A stretch of DNA of 64,000 bases from Candidatus Bathyarchaeota archaeon (GTDB taxonomy: Archaea > Thermoproteota > Bathyarchaeia > Bathyarchaeales > Bathycorpusculaceae): assembly GCA_013388895.1 (NCBI GenBank), contig JACAEK010000013.1, positions 1 through 64,000 of the forward strand, written 5' to 3'. This document shows positions 9,104 through 18,611 of this stretch, one piece after another. The notes below the pieces were generated by a model. It worked only from the letters and a program-made list of their open reading frames with translations. It was not told where the DNA came from and ran no database searches. The translations under genes and the position numbers were made by a program. Position 1 is the first letter of the stretch. The number at the start of each line of letters is the position of its first letter.

Positions 9104-10992
9104 ATGAGTTTGCGCAAATACATAATCAAAAGAACCTTGGATAGTTTGATCACTATTTTTCTCGTATTTATGTTGAATTTCTTCATCTGTTATCAAAACC
9201 TTAGCGAAGCTAGGGGATTGCCTGAAAGTGAACAATTTACGAACTATATTAGGTTCGTGTTTTTTGACAGATTTGGAACGCTTGCCCTGCCGGGGTCTCC
9301 AAACACGTTGGATTACGTATTCGAGAGGTTGTCGTATAGTTTGATTATTCTGACAGTCTCGGCGATTTTTGCCATTTTGGTCGGAGTCGCTTCTGGTGCC
9401 TTAGCTTCTTTTAAGCGTGGATCAAAAACAGATTTTCTGTTTTCAGCATTTTTCATAACGTTGATAATGGTGCCCAACTGGTGGTCTGCCTTTGTTCTCT
9501 TAGCTACTTTTACCCCACCATTTCCTGTTGGAAAGTGGCATAGCTTCGAGTGGATAAATGTTCCTTTTCTTTCAGATCCTGTTGGAAAAACTCGAGATTT
9601 TCTCTGGCATACCACTCTTCCGATGGTTTGTTTAACGCTTAGTATGGTTGGAGTCTACTTTCTAGTTTCCAGAAGCTGCATTGCAGCAACTTTCAGTGAA
9701 CCCTACTTAATTACTGCCAAGGCTAAGGGACTAAGACGGCGTTCGATTATTTTCAGGCACGCTTTTAGAAACGCCATAGTTCCTATTGCTGCTGGTGCTG
9801 CCCTCATACCTGTATTCTTAATAAATGCAAGCATTTCAGTGGAACGAGTGTTTTCGCTTAAGGGTATAGGTGATGCTATTTATCATTCACTCATAAGTGA
9901 GAGTGAACTACCTCGCGTAGACGTTCTTCCAACATTGCCTGCGATTTTCCTACTCGTTTCTATAATCACAATAGCAATTCAATATGCCTTGGATCTTCTC
10001 AACTACCAGCTGGATCCTAGACTTGGAAGAAGCATGACTGATGGCGCTGGTCTTACTTTTTCTCTCAAAAGTCGACGCTGGAAATCCCGGAAAGTAAGAC
10101 TCAAAAGGTTTATGTCTTCTTTTATGAAAGGAAGTTCTGGAAAACTTGGCTTAGCAATAATATTGACTCTTATTGCTTTTGCAGCTTATCGCCCATCCTT
10201 CCATTGGCAGATCCAGAAGTGATAAATCCAGTCTTGAGAAACCAGCCGCCATCTCTAGAGCACCTATTTGGAACTGACGAGTATGGAAGGGATGTGCTAT
10301 CCCGTACAATATGGGCTTCGCGAGTTTCATTATTAGAATCGTTAGGAGCGCTATTTGTTGCGATATTGGCCGGGACAGCTATAGGCATGATTTCAGGCTA
10401 CTACAGAGACCAACCAGTTGGTTACATGTTAGATAGAGTCACGGACGTGTTCTTGTCTGTTCCCGTAATCTTTGTTATTGTGTTTTTCCCTATCGAAACA
10501 GGATCTTTAAAATGGATCTTAGCAGTGGGCCTTTCAACCTGGGCTATAATGGCTAAAATCGTAAGGTCACAGGTTCTAGTTACTAGAGAGAAGACATATA
10601 TTGAATCTGCAAAGGCCTTGGGAGCAAGCGATTCTAGAATATTTCTGAGTTATATTTTGCCTGATGTGATGGGAGTAATTGCTGCGAACATGGTGTACAT
10701 AGCTGGTCTTGTTATTTTAATACAGACGACCTTGGACTTTTTTGGTTTTAAACGTTTTCTTTGGAGCAAAGATCCTGGTCTTCCGCCAGTGACAGTAGCA
10801 CCGACACTTAGCTGGGGAAGCATACTCGCATACAATATGCCTACATTCCTTTCTTTGGATACATGGTGGGTTGTACTACCGCCTTTATCTTGCATTGTTC
10901 TGCTAGGTTTGTCCTTAATACTGGTAGGCAACAAAGTTACTGAATTGTTGAATCCTCATGTTAGAAGCGCATATGAATTGATTGGAGAAATA
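9104..10992 (+). pseudogene. Fused DppB-DppC type ABC transporter permease, split by a frameshift
   Basis: The 5' frame (9104-10222) is a DppB-type permease (about residues 1-310). Its loop motif is EPYLITAKAKGLRRR and it ends in the usual YQLDPRLG. It then continues without a stop into DppC-like N-terminal sequence (RLKRFMSSF, GKLGLAIILTLIAFAA). Near 10187 the DppC reading jumps frame: SPILPLADPEV, then FGTDEYGRDVLSRTIW and ALGASDSRIFLSYILPD continue to about 10992. One extra T at the CTTATCG there would restore one fused protein. The second frame's only start is an internal TTG at 10204. No binding protein or ATPase gene is adjacent, so substrate (peptide, sugar or nickel) is unknown. Confidence 0.75.
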
Positions 10993-11090
10993 TAGCTGTG
11001 AACCAAAAAAAGTGGCGCGCACTCTATCTACTCAATAAGGACACATAAATCTCCAATAAATGCATTCTAAGAGGCGTTAAACAGAAAAGG

Positions 11091-12071
11091 CTACGTCGGT
11101 TTGCGTTTTAACATCTGCACAATTCTCTTGTCTAAATGCAGAAATTTGGCTAATATCCAAAAGTCGAACAGCAAAAGAACCAAGATTGAGGCTTGCAGCC
11201 ACGAAAATGCTGGAACACCAAAACGCACACTCCCATTTACTAGGCAATCAATCTGGTAAGTCATGAAATCATGAGAAAGAAAGGCTTGAGTAATCTCTCC
11301 ATAGTTAGATTGATATTGCAGATCAGGATACATCCCCCGAATCGTTACGTTTTGTGGCGGGTCAGCACCAATTTGCCAAAAAACGAAACTTCCAAAGAGA
11401 TTAAAAAGCACGAAGCCTAAGAGAAAGACGTTTATAATAATTAAAACGAGCATCTCCAAGCTTAGCTTTCCAAATAACTTTCTCTTTTCGCGAGGAGCCT
11501 TTTCTTCTCCAGCCTTCTTTTCTTCTTCGCCACTGGGAACCAACGAAAACAAGATATTAACTATAATTATTATCACGATGATAAAGTAGTAGAAACTGCC
11601 TAATGCGTTTACGAATAAGGCAAAGTTGCCTATGTATGGAATTCTCACCACTACTTTTCCGATTAAGTAGCTTTCATGAAATGTTTCTGTTGCTTCGTAG
11701 GGGTTATTGTCTCCATGAGTAGTAATTACATAGTAGCCAGAGCCAGAGCTGTTAACCCACTTTATCTCAACTGCTCTGTGAACTATGCGATAATCTGGAT
11801 TGCTTGGACTTCGGAAAACAACAACGTCGCCTGTTGAATAATCAGCTCTTATTTCAGATGCGGGTACTCCTTGAACTATTATCACGTCGCCCACATTCAG
11901 CGTGGGTAGCATGCTTCCGGAAACCACGGCTAAAGCGGGATACTGCGTCCTTAGAGCAACTTGTGAGCCAAACCAGAAACCGAAGACTATTGCTATCATT
12001 GCAACAGTCAGTAGAATTGCTTGGAAATACTCGTTTTTCCAAATTTGTTTCAGCGTCTTCATTTCTGCCAA
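11091..12071 (-). CDS. Signal peptidase I with C-terminal membrane extension
   Basis: A 326-residue membrane protein. After TM1 (about residues 15-35) comes the catalytic domain: SGSMLPTLNVGD with the nucleophile Ser, then GDVVVFRSP and RIVHRAVE with the His that archaeal and ER enzymes use in place of Lys, then TTHGDNNPYEA with the conserved Asp. A second TM follows, then a charged linker (EEEKKAGEEKAPREKRK) and two more helices, which makes it longer than typical archaeal homologues. It removes signal peptides of Sec-exported proteins, such as the surface proteins in this window. Confidence 0.9.
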   Translation of the reverse strand: MAEMKTLKQIWKNEYFQAILLTVAMIAIVFGFWFGSQVALRTQYPALAVVSGSMLPTLNVGDVIIVQGVPASEIRADYSTGDVVVFRSPSNPDYRIVHRAVEIKWVNSSGSGYYVITTHGDNNPYEATETFHESYLIGKVVVRIPYIGNFALFVNALGSFYYFIIVIIIIVNILFSLVPSGEEEKKAGEEKAPREKRKLFGKLSLEMLVLIIINVFLLGFVLFNLFGSFVFWQIGADPPQNVTIRGMYPDLQYQSNYGEITQAFLSHDFMTYQIDCLVNGSVRFGVPAFSWLQASILVLLLFDFWILAKFLHLDKRIVQMLKRKPT

Positions 12072-12198
12072 TTTTCTGCCTTCTGTTAGATGAAGAGTTC
12101 TTGTTCAATTAGGCTTACATGTTTTAAAACTTAACGCTCTGAAAATTGGAAAAATAGGGGGAAAGAGGTAAAGCCTAAAGTCCGCTTTTGCTGCGTGC

Positions 12199-12369
12199 CT
12201 AAATCTTCTTTTTGCTTAATACTTCGCGGAATGGTTTGTGGCACTTCGGGCATTCAAAGAGTCCGATTTCTAGTTGCATGCGTTTTCCTGATTTGTCTGG
12301 GCGACCAGCCATCGTCCACTTCTTCTTAGGCGATGAAACTACGGTTCCGCATTTTGGACATTTAGCCAT
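12199..12369 (-). CDS. Small zinc-ribbon protein with Cren7-like core
   Basis: A 56-residue protein starting at ATG 12369. It has CPKC at residues 4-7 and CPKC at 40-43, which could form one zinc ribbon. Between and after them, the pattern W-T-M-A-G...K-R-M-Q-L-E-I-G-L-F, then F-R-E-V-L, resembles the chromatin protein Cren7 (W-x-x-A, x-I-G-L-F, F-R-x-K-L, recalled from memory). Basic residues are abundant, ending SKKKI. Similar small proteins in Thaumarchaeota carry assorted automatic names. A nucleic-acid-binding chromatin role is inference; a plain zinc ribbon is the alternative. It is separate from its neighbours. Confidence 0.75.
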   Translation of the reverse strand: MAKCPKCGTVVSSPKKKWTMAGRPDKSGKRMQLEIGLFECPKCHKPFREVLSKKKI

Positions 12370-12920
12370 TCAATTTCCTCCAACATTCTCAATATCCATG
12401 GTTCATATGATGATAGATAAAAAACTTTCCATTGTTTTCGAATAGAAAAACTCTGCCTTAACATTGGCTTTAGACATATTCTTGGCAAAAGAATGAAACC
12501 CCCGTTACATAAACTTTATAGTTAAAGCCTAAAAGCTGCAACATGATAGAAAAAACTAGTTGTTGGAGAGAAATGTTGCTTTATTTATGGTCAGACGCTC
12601 TTGGAATGTTACCTTTTTCATGTTGTTTTATGGTTAAAGACAGTATTTGATGAGATTTCTAAAAAAAACCGCCAATCGATTATGAAAACGAACATTCATC
12701 CATTGACAAATTCGATAAAACAAGATGTCTATTCCATAATAGAAATTGATGTAAAAGTGGCAAAAACAACATCAGAAATTACCATCACATCGCAATCAAA
12801 TTCTAGCAGAACACTGCTTCCTGCTCAACCAAAAATTCGACTTGAAACATTCAGAAACGGTTTCCAAAACGCTTTTACCTATGGCTTCTGCTTATTCCTT
12901 CAGCATCGAGGCTAGCCAGC
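12370..12920. other. 550-base gap without a convincing gene
   Basis: This stretch between the zinc-ribbon gene and the Lhr helicase is A/T-rich and has no family match I recognise. A 104-codon plus-strand frame from TTG 12601 (or ATG 12682) ends at TAG 12915. It has no recognisable motif and unremarkable composition. A short frame from ATG 12542 stops after 35 codons. It may hold the promoter of the helicase or an untranslated RNA, but I see no hairpin or box that supports either. Confidence 0.4.
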
Positions 12921-15800
12921 GTGAAAGATTCTCAGAAAAATGCTTTTGACTTGCTTGTTAAGCCCGTTCGAAGGCTCATTGAGCAGAGAGGATTCTCGAA
13001 ACCGACAGAACCGCAGGAGAAGGCCATTCCAAAAATTCTTGAAGGAAAAAACGTTCTTCTCATATCGCCGACAGCCAGCGGCAAAACAGAGGCAGCGTTT
13101 CTACCAGTCTTAAGCATGCTTCTTCAAGGACAACAGGGAACACCAGGTATTAAAGCACTGTACATCACGCCTCTGCGAGCCTTAAACCGAGACATGCTGG
13201 AAAGGCTTGAGTGGTGGTGCAACAATCTCGACATAAAATTAGCCGTAAGACACGGTGACACAGAAACAAAAGAGCGGACAAGACAAGCCATAAGTCCCCC
13301 AGACATGCTAATCACAACACCTGAGACTTTGCAGGCAATATTGCCAGGCTGGATCATGCGCCAGCATCTGCAACAAGTGCGATGGGTAATAACCGACGAA
13401 GTACATGAAATGGCGGACAGCAAACGAGGAAGCCAACTGGCCTTAGCGTTGGAAAGGCTTAGGTCCATGATGGGTCGAGACTTCCAAACAATAGGTTTAT
13501 CAGCGACTATTGGAAGCCCCGAAAAAATTGCCCAATTTCTTGTTGGAAACGGACGAAGAGTTGAAATCGTCCGCGTTCCAGTTGCGAGGATGATGCGGCT
13601 GAACATTGTTTATCCAAAGCCAGAATCTGAGGATTTGAAGCTGTCTGAGCGGCTTTACACTCATCCCGAAGTTGCCGCTAGATTGCGGTTAATTCGGGAG
13701 TACATAAGCAAACACAAGTCAGTTTTGTTGTTTACTAACACTAGGGCTATATCTGAGGTTTTGGCAAGCAGATTCAAAGTTTGGGACGTAGACTTTCCAG
13801 TTTCAATACATCATGGTTCTCTTGCCAAACCATCACGAATAGCGGCTGAAAAAGGTTTGAAAAGCGGTGAACTAAAAGGGCTTGTAGCAACAAGCAGCCT
13901 AGAATTGGGCATAGATGTGGGCAGAATAGACCTTGTTATACAGTACATGAGCCCTAGACAAGTAACGCGGCTTATACAGCGTGTCGGTAGGAGCGGTCAC
14001 AGAATAGGTCTCATCGCAGAAGGATTGATCGTCACAATGGATTCAGACGACGCGCTAGAAGCATTAGTCATAGCTCGTAGAGCCTTGAAAGAAGATTTGG
14101 AACCTGTTGAAATTCCACCTAAACCTTATGATGCTTTGGCGCATCAAATCGCTGGTTTGCTGCTTAAGAATAGAAGGTTAGAGTTCAACGAAATATTAGA
14201 AGTGTTCAAGAATGCTTATCCCTACGAGGATTTAACACTAGCAGATGTCGAAAAGATTCTTCGTTATATGCATCAACGATTTCCACGCTTAGCATGGGTC
14301 TCCTTCGAAGACAAAGTGGTTTTGAAACCGCGCAGAACAACAGCACTTTTCGAATACTATTTTGACAATTTGTCGATGATTCCTGAAGAAAAGCAGTTTC
14401 TTGTGGTTGACGATTCAAGCGATTCTGCAATAGGAGTCTTAGACGAAGCATTTATGGCTGAGTATGGCAAACCGGGAACAAAATTCATTATCCGCGGAAG
14501 CCCATGGCGAATCTTGCACGTATCAGAGGAAAAAGTCCACGTAACGCCCGTTGATGACCCTACTGGAGCCATACCGAGTTGGATTGGAGAGGAGATTCCA
14601 GTTCCGTTTGAAGTGACGCAAGAAGTCGCCTCAATTAGAGGTTTCGTTGAGGAACAAATGCAAAAAGGACTTTCACAAGAAGAAATAGCTGCTAAATTGA
14701 GTGAGCAATATCCATCTAACAAAGACACTATTCTGCGGGCTTTAACTGAAACAATAGAACAAGTAAGCGCTAACGTTCCAGTTCCAACTGAAAAACGAAT
14801 AATCTTCGAAGACTGGGAAGACTTCGTAATAATTCACGCCAACTTCGGTTCGCTTGCTAACAGAGCCCTAGCTCAACTATTGGGGCAGTTGCTTTCCGAA
14901 AAAATAGGATACGCCATTGTGGTTCAACACGACCCATACCGCATTTTCGTACAAACAATGGGCGCTGCAAACGCAAACCGAATAATTACGTCATTTGATG
15001 AAATGAAAGCAATGACAGAGCAAGCAGTCAAAGATGCTCTGATAAGAGCTACTGTGAAAACTGGGCTTTTTAAGCGCAGAATGATTCATGTGGCACGACG
15101 CTTCGGAGCCTTGAAAAAGTGGGCTGACTTCAGCAGTGTAAGTCTTCAAAGGCTGGTAAAAAGTTTCGAAGACACACCAATTTACGATGAGGCTTTGAAA
15201 GAAGTTTTCACAAAAGATTTAGACATTGAAAGACTTGTTTTTGTTCTCGGCAAAATTCGAGAGGGCAAAATTCAACTGCAGAAAGTGGAGACTGCTGGAT
15301 ATGCAACTCCTGTTGCCCGTGTAGGCATTGAACGTGTGAGTATGAAAACCGATTTGATTCCGCCTGAACGAATGCGAGCCGTACTAATAGAGTCTGCAAA
15401 GGTGCGGCTGCTTAGCGAAACATCTGGTTTTGTGTGCACAAACTGCTGGAATTACATGGAAATGATACACATTAAGGATTTACCAGACAAACCAAAATGT
15501 CCGAGATGCAGTTCTCAAGCGTTAGGGCTTCTAAAAGTGGAGGAAGAAAAAATTCTTCCACTTATTGAAAAGAAAGGCGAAAAACTGACGAAAAACGAAG
15601 AAAAATTGCATATACAAGCACTACAAACTGCAAAGCTAATAGCTAAATATGGCAAAGCGGCAATGCTTGCCTTGTCCGCTAGAAGAATCCACACGTCAGA
15701 TGTTGGACAAGTGCTTAAAGAAGAATCGAAGATAAATGACAGATTCTATGAACTTGTTCTTGAAGCAGAACGCAAAGCCATCAGCAGACGATTCGGGTAG
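12921..15800 (+). CDS. lhr: Lhr-type DEAD/DEAH-box helicase
   Basis: A 959-residue superfamily 2 helicase. Residues 50-57 are the Walker A SPTASGKT, the Walker B is TDEVHEM (about 157-163), motif III is LSATIG and motif VI is QRVGRSGHR. The long C-terminal region has the Lhr-core layout and a late FVCTNCWNY...CPRCSS four-cysteine knuckle (about 836-862), as in archaeal Lhr proteins. It probably translocates 3'-5' on single-stranded DNA at stalled forks or R-loops. The start is GTG 12921, since the frame is closed upstream by TAG 12913. It is followed by a run of small plus-strand genes. Confidence 0.92.
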   Translation: MKDSQKNAFDLLVKPVRRLIEQRGFSKPTEPQEKAIPKILEGKNVLLISPTASGKTEAAFLPVLSMLLQGQQGTPGIKALYITPLRALNRDMLERLEWWCNNLDIKLAVRHGDTETKERTRQAISPPDMLITTPETLQAILPGWIMRQHLQQVRWVITDEVHEMADSKRGSQLALALERLRSMMGRDFQTIGLSATIGSPEKIAQFLVGNGRRVEIVRVPVARMMRLNIVYPKPESEDLKLSERLYTHPEVAARLRLIREYISKHKSVLLFTNTRAISEVLASRFKVWDVDFPVSIHHGSLAKPSRIAAEKGLKSGELKGLVATSSLELGIDVGRIDLVIQYMSPRQVTRLIQRVGRSGHRIGLIAEGLIVTMDSDDALEALVIARRALKEDLEPVEIPPKPYDALAHQIAGLLLKNRRLEFNEILEVFKNAYPYEDLTLADVEKILRYMHQRFPRLAWVSFEDKVVLKPRRTTALFEYYFDNLSMIPEEKQFLVVDDSSDSAIGVLDEAFMAEYGKPGTKFIIRGSPWRILHVSEEKVHVTPVDDPTGAIPSWIGEEIPVPFEVTQEVASIRGFVEEQMQKGLSQEEIAAKLSEQYPSNKDTILRALTETIEQVSANVPVPTEKRIIFEDWEDFVIIHANFGSLANRALAQLLGQLLSEKIGYAIVVQHDPYRIFVQTMGAANANRIITSFDEMKAMTEQAVKDALIRATVKTGLFKRRMIHVARRFGALKKWADFSSVSLQRLVKSFEDTPIYDEALKEVFTKDLDIERLVFVLGKIREGKIQLQKVETAGYATPVARVGIERVSMKTDLIPPERMRAVLIESAKVRLLSETSGFVCTNCWNYMEMIHIKDLPDKPKCPRCSSQALGLLKVEEEKILPLIEKKGEKLTKNEEKLHIQALQTAKLIAKYGKAAMLALSARRIHTSDVGQVLKEESKINDRFYELVLEAERKAISRRFG

Positions 15801-15886
15801 ATGGCTGAGACTTACAACAACTTTTAAATGAAAGACTACCTTATTGTGCGTAAGCATTCTACTGTTGTCGCTAGGAGAATACAAAC

Positions 15887-16213
15887 GTGGAAATTAGTCG
15901 AAAGAAACTCCGCGAAGAAGTTCTCGAAAGAATAAAATATGTTCAAACATGCGTTCTAGCACGGGAAATCTGCCTACTTGTTCGTACAAACAGAGCCGTA
16001 TTAGACCCGAAAGATGTGCAGGAAATCTGCAAATCCATATCAAACCTCTGCAAACAATGCGGATGCGAAGAAACAAGCGAACTGTGTCGCAAAGCATCTG
16101 AAGCTGTCGGTTCAAAAGAGGAAGAGAAGTATTTAGAGCTATGCGCTCAAAGCTGTGTAAAATGTGGAGAAGCAAAAAGACCAGCACCAAAAAAAGCCAC
16201 ATATGTGGCCTAG
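15887..16213 (+). CDS. Cysteine-rich helical protein, function unknown
   Basis: A 108-residue protein, predicted all-helical, with about ten cysteines. They occur as C-x5-C near residues 17-23 (QTCVLAREIC), then ICKSISNLCKQCGCEE around 45-58, and LCAQSCVKCGEA at 81-92. Helices with regularly spaced Cys recall four-helix-bundle copper-binding proteins of the DUF326/Csp type, but the match is only in style. An Fe-S or zinc role is equally possible. It has a GTG start, no signal peptide, and lies between the helicase and the methyltransferase genes. Confidence 0.6.
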   Translation: MEISRKKLREEVLERIKYVQTCVLAREICLLVRTNRAVLDPKDVQEICKSISNLCKQCGCEETSELCRKASEAVGSKEEEKYLELCAQSCVKCGEAKRPAPKKATYVA

Positions 16214-16294
16214 AAATTCAGAAAGTCTTTAAAAGAATTCAAGTATTTGATAAATCAAAAGAAGATTTAGGTCATGATAAACGAGGGTTCATGA

Positions 16295-16771
16295 ATGTAT
16301 GTAGCGCCGTATGTTCCAAGTCCACCGCAAGTAATCCGCCAAATGCTCATCCTATCAGAACTTAAACCGGGCGAAGTTTTCTTTGACTTAGGAGCCGGCG
16401 ACGGCAGAACAGTCGTAATGGCTGCAAAAGATTTTGGAGCAAGAGCCGTCGGAGTTGAACTGCGTGAAGACCTTGTGAAAAAGGCTTTAGGCACAGTTTA
16501 CGAGAGTGGTCTCCAAGACCGAGTAACAATAGTCAACGGCGACATGTTCAATGTTGACCTAACATCAGCAGACGTTATCTTTCTTTATTTGACAACAAGC
16601 GCAAATGAAAAAGTCAAGCCTAAACTCGAATCTGAACTTAAACGTGGCGTGCGTGTGGTTTCGCATGACTACGAAATCATCGGATGGAAACCAGTCAAAG
16701 TTGAGAATTTCTGCGAAAATCAAACGTTGGGTTATCCTTCTCACACAATTTATTTGTACAAGAAAAGCTAA
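16295..16771 (+). CDS. Class I SAM-dependent methyltransferase, aKMT-like
   Basis: A 158-residue single-domain Rossmann methyltransferase. An N-terminal YVPSPPQVIRQML leads into the SAM-binding motif FDLGAGDGRTVVMAA (about residues 29-43) and the acidic end of beta-2, AVGVELREDLV. Motif post-I, VNGDMFNVDL, and VIFLYLTT follow. The short length and the Y-V-P-(S/T)-P lead-in resemble the archaeal protein lysine methyltransferase aKMT, which in Sulfolobus modifies Cren7 among many targets. Substrate cannot be read here, so a general protein methyltransferase is inferred. Confidence 0.8.
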   Translation: MYVAPYVPSPPQVIRQMLILSELKPGEVFFDLGAGDGRTVVMAAKDFGARAVGVELREDLVKKALGTVYESGLQDRVTIVNGDMFNVDLTSADVIFLYLTTSANEKVKPKLESELKRGVRVVSHDYEIIGWKPVKVENFCENQTLGYPSHTIYLYKKS

Positions 16772-16783
16772 ATTTCTCACATA

Positions 16784-17209
16784 GTGAACAGTATGGCTTC
16801 GACTGCTTTTAAGACGTCTTTTAGAGTTTCATGGGCAGACACCGACGCCGCTCAAGTGGTGCATTTCTCCAATTACTTCAAATTTTTCGAAAAGACAGAA
16901 GAAGAATTCTACAGGCATCTGGGTTTTACGTTCACTGATGCGCACAAGAGAGGTTTGTGGTTTCCAAGAGTTGAGGCCTTTTGCCAGTTTAAGAAGCCAG
17001 CACGATTCAATGATTTAGTTGAAGTGGAATTAACTATAGAAGAACTGAAAGAGAAATCAGTAAAATACAGCTTCAGAATCTTCAATAAGGAAACGTCTGA
17101 TTTGCTAGCAAACGGTTACATAATTGTTGTGGCTGCAGACAAGCAAACGGGAAAAGCTGCGCAGATTCCGACGGACATTGTTGAAAAATTGAAATCGCAT
17201 ATCAAATAA
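16784..17209 (+). CDS. Hotdog-fold acyl-CoA thioesterase (4HBT, YbgC/FadM-like)
   Basis: A 141-residue hotdog-domain protein. The diagnostic WADTDAAQVVHFSNYFKFFE (about residues 16-35) includes the catalytic Asp and the Asn-Tyr of the 4-hydroxybenzoyl-CoA thioesterase family. The remaining strands are typical. It probably hydrolyses an acyl-CoA in the cytoplasm, substrate unknown. It starts at GTG 16784, with ATG 16793 possible. It lies 13 bases after the methyltransferase gene and may be cotranscribed with it. Confidence 0.85.
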   Translation: MNSMASTAFKTSFRVSWADTDAAQVVHFSNYFKFFEKTEEEFYRHLGFTFTDAHKRGLWFPRVEAFCQFKKPARFNDLVEVELTIEELKEKSVKYSFRIFNKETSDLLANGYIIVVAADKQTGKAAQIPTDIVEKLKSHIK

Positions 17210-17267
17210 GTTTTTAAAGAAAGGATAACCTCTAAAAATTTTAGAACTCTTCCAGTGGACACGTGAC

Positions 17268-17759
17268 ATGATGTTTGTTCCATGGCGACACATTGCAGAC
17301 TGGAAATGCAATGCATGTGGTTTATGTTGCAGAGCCTACAGCGTCGTCTTAAATTTTCAAGAATGGCTAAAAATCGTCAAAAACTACGGTGTAGAATCAA
17401 CAGCGTCCAGCTTGGATAAACTGTTTATACAGAGAAAAAGCGATGGTTCATGCGCTTTTCTACACAGTTTTTATGGCACGCATCTTTGTGGACTTCAGCA
17501 GACAAAACCTAAGGCATGTAAGCTTTGGCCATTCAAAATCGTGAGCAAACCAGAATACGGGTATGCTGATGATGCAGTTTATAGCTATGGTGAAAAAAGG
17601 CTTTTTGTTTATGCAGATTCTGCATGTAGTGGACTTAGATACGGAAATCCAACGTGGGAATTCAGCAATCTTGTTCTTAAAGAATTCACGGAAATTGCCC
17701 TAAATCTCCGTGTTGGACAGCATAAAACAACCGGAAACATTAATCTACTTGAGCTATAA
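17268..17759 (+). CDS. YkgJ-family cysteine-cluster protein
   Basis: A 163-residue protein of the YkgJ/CxxCxxCC family. CNACGLCC lies at residues 15-22 and a second cysteine set follows around GSCAFL, HLCGLQQTKPKACKLWPFKI (about 56-87). The four-Cys cluster is thought to bind a metal or Fe-S centre; no function is established. The start is ATG 17268 or the next codon. The 3' end overlaps by a few bases a short minus-strand reading frame. Confidence 0.82.
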   Translation: MMFVPWRHIADWKCNACGLCCRAYSVVLNFQEWLKIVKNYGVESTASSLDKLFIQRKSDGSCAFLHSFYGTHLCGLQQTKPKACKLWPFKIVSKPEYGYADDAVYSYGEKRLFVYADSACSGLRYGNPTWEFSNLVLKEFTEIALNLRVGQHKTTGNINLLEL

Positions 17760-17855
17760 CAAATTAGTTGGACAGCATTCATATTGCACTTTGTATAGCG
17801 TCTTCAATCTTTCAACAATCTCAATCTCGTCAACAGTCTTATCATCTTCAACCAT
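17754..17855 (-). CDS. Possible 33-residue acidic small protein
   Basis: A minus-strand frame from ATG 17855 to TAG 17754 encodes an acidic 33-residue peptide beginning MVEDDKTVDEIEIVERL with a CC pair near its end. It lies in the small gap between the YkgJ gene and the Dph6 gene and would precede nothing else on its strand. The composition looks protein-like (amphipathic helix), but there is no family match, and the call rests on composition alone. Confidence 0.25.
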   Translation of the reverse strand: MVEDDKTVDEIEIVERLKTLYKVQYECCPTNLL

Positions 17856-17907
17856 AAACAACCCAAATTAGAACAGTAACAGAAACTATAAAACTCACGT
17901 TTCCAGC

Positions 17908-18582
17908 CTACTCTTTGCTTTCGAGTTTTGCTTTCTTAACCAAAAAGTAGCCACTTTGATCCTTCCAAATTGCTTCTGCCTCAACAATTTTTATTCTTTT
18001 TTTGAAGAATTGAGCATCAAGAACGAGGCTTTCGTATTCGCCGCCTTCGCCGACAAGAGAAACACCATATTGACTATTCAATTTTTTCAAATCTTCTATT
18101 GCGGTTTCATCGATTTTTCTTCCAAGCCATTCCTTGCCGAAGACATGGGCGCAGACTCCACTTATGATTGCTTCAAATTTTAGGTCTAAAATTTCCTTCA
18201 GAATTGTCAACGGCTCTTCGCGCCAAAGAGGCGCGATACATTTTAGTTTTAGTTGTTGGCAGATTTTTTCGATTCGTGTTTTTTGGTAGGTTGAGGCTAT
18301 CGCGCCAGAAACTACTGCATCTACGTCAAGGGTTTCGATTAATCGTTTGAGGTCTTCAACTTCCTTTTCTTTCATTCCAGAAGTTTCGGCATTTATGAGT
18401 GGAATTTCAACAGCTTCGGCAAATAAGTCGACTAAGTGTATGTTGGGGTAATGGAACATCCAGCTTTCTTCACTCAATGGAATCATGCTCACTAAATATT
18501 CTATTTCGTAGCCAACTTTCATAACCTTGTAAAGAGCTAAAGCAGAATCTTTTCCGCCTGTGGCTAACACTGCAACACGCAT
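17908..18582 (-). CDS. dph6: Diphthine-ammonia ligase family ATPase
   Basis: A 224-residue ATP-pyrophosphatase (ATP_bind_4) protein. It opens with MRVAVLATGGKDSALALYK, the PP-loop SGGKDS variant, and continues LVSMIPLSEESWMFHYPN, then VSGAIASTYQKTRIEKIC and a C-terminal GEGGEYESLVLDAQFF, all hallmarks of Dph6. This enzyme amidates diphthine on elongation factor 2. I chose ATG 18582 because a longer frame to 18669 would add 29 unconserved residues and overlap the reductase gene. It is likely cotranscribed with that gene upstream. Confidence 0.9.
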   Translation of the reverse strand: MRVAVLATGGKDSALALYKVMKVGYEIEYLVSMIPLSEESWMFHYPNIHLVDLFAEAVEIPLINAETSGMKEKEVEDLKRLIETLDVDAVVSGAIASTYQKTRIEKICQQLKLKCIAPLWREEPLTILKEILDLKFEAIISGVCAHVFGKEWLGRKIDETAIEDLKKLNSQYGVSLVGEGGEYESLVLDAQFFKKRIKIVEAEAIWKDQSGYFLVKKAKLESKE

Positions 18583-18611
18583 AGAGCCAACACTTCTATT
18601 CTTGCCGCTGT

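Noticed and set aside
12601-12915. 104-codon plus-strand frame before the Lhr gene
   Set aside because: No recognisable motif, no good ribosome-binding site and no support for either of its starts. Listed only as part of a gap.
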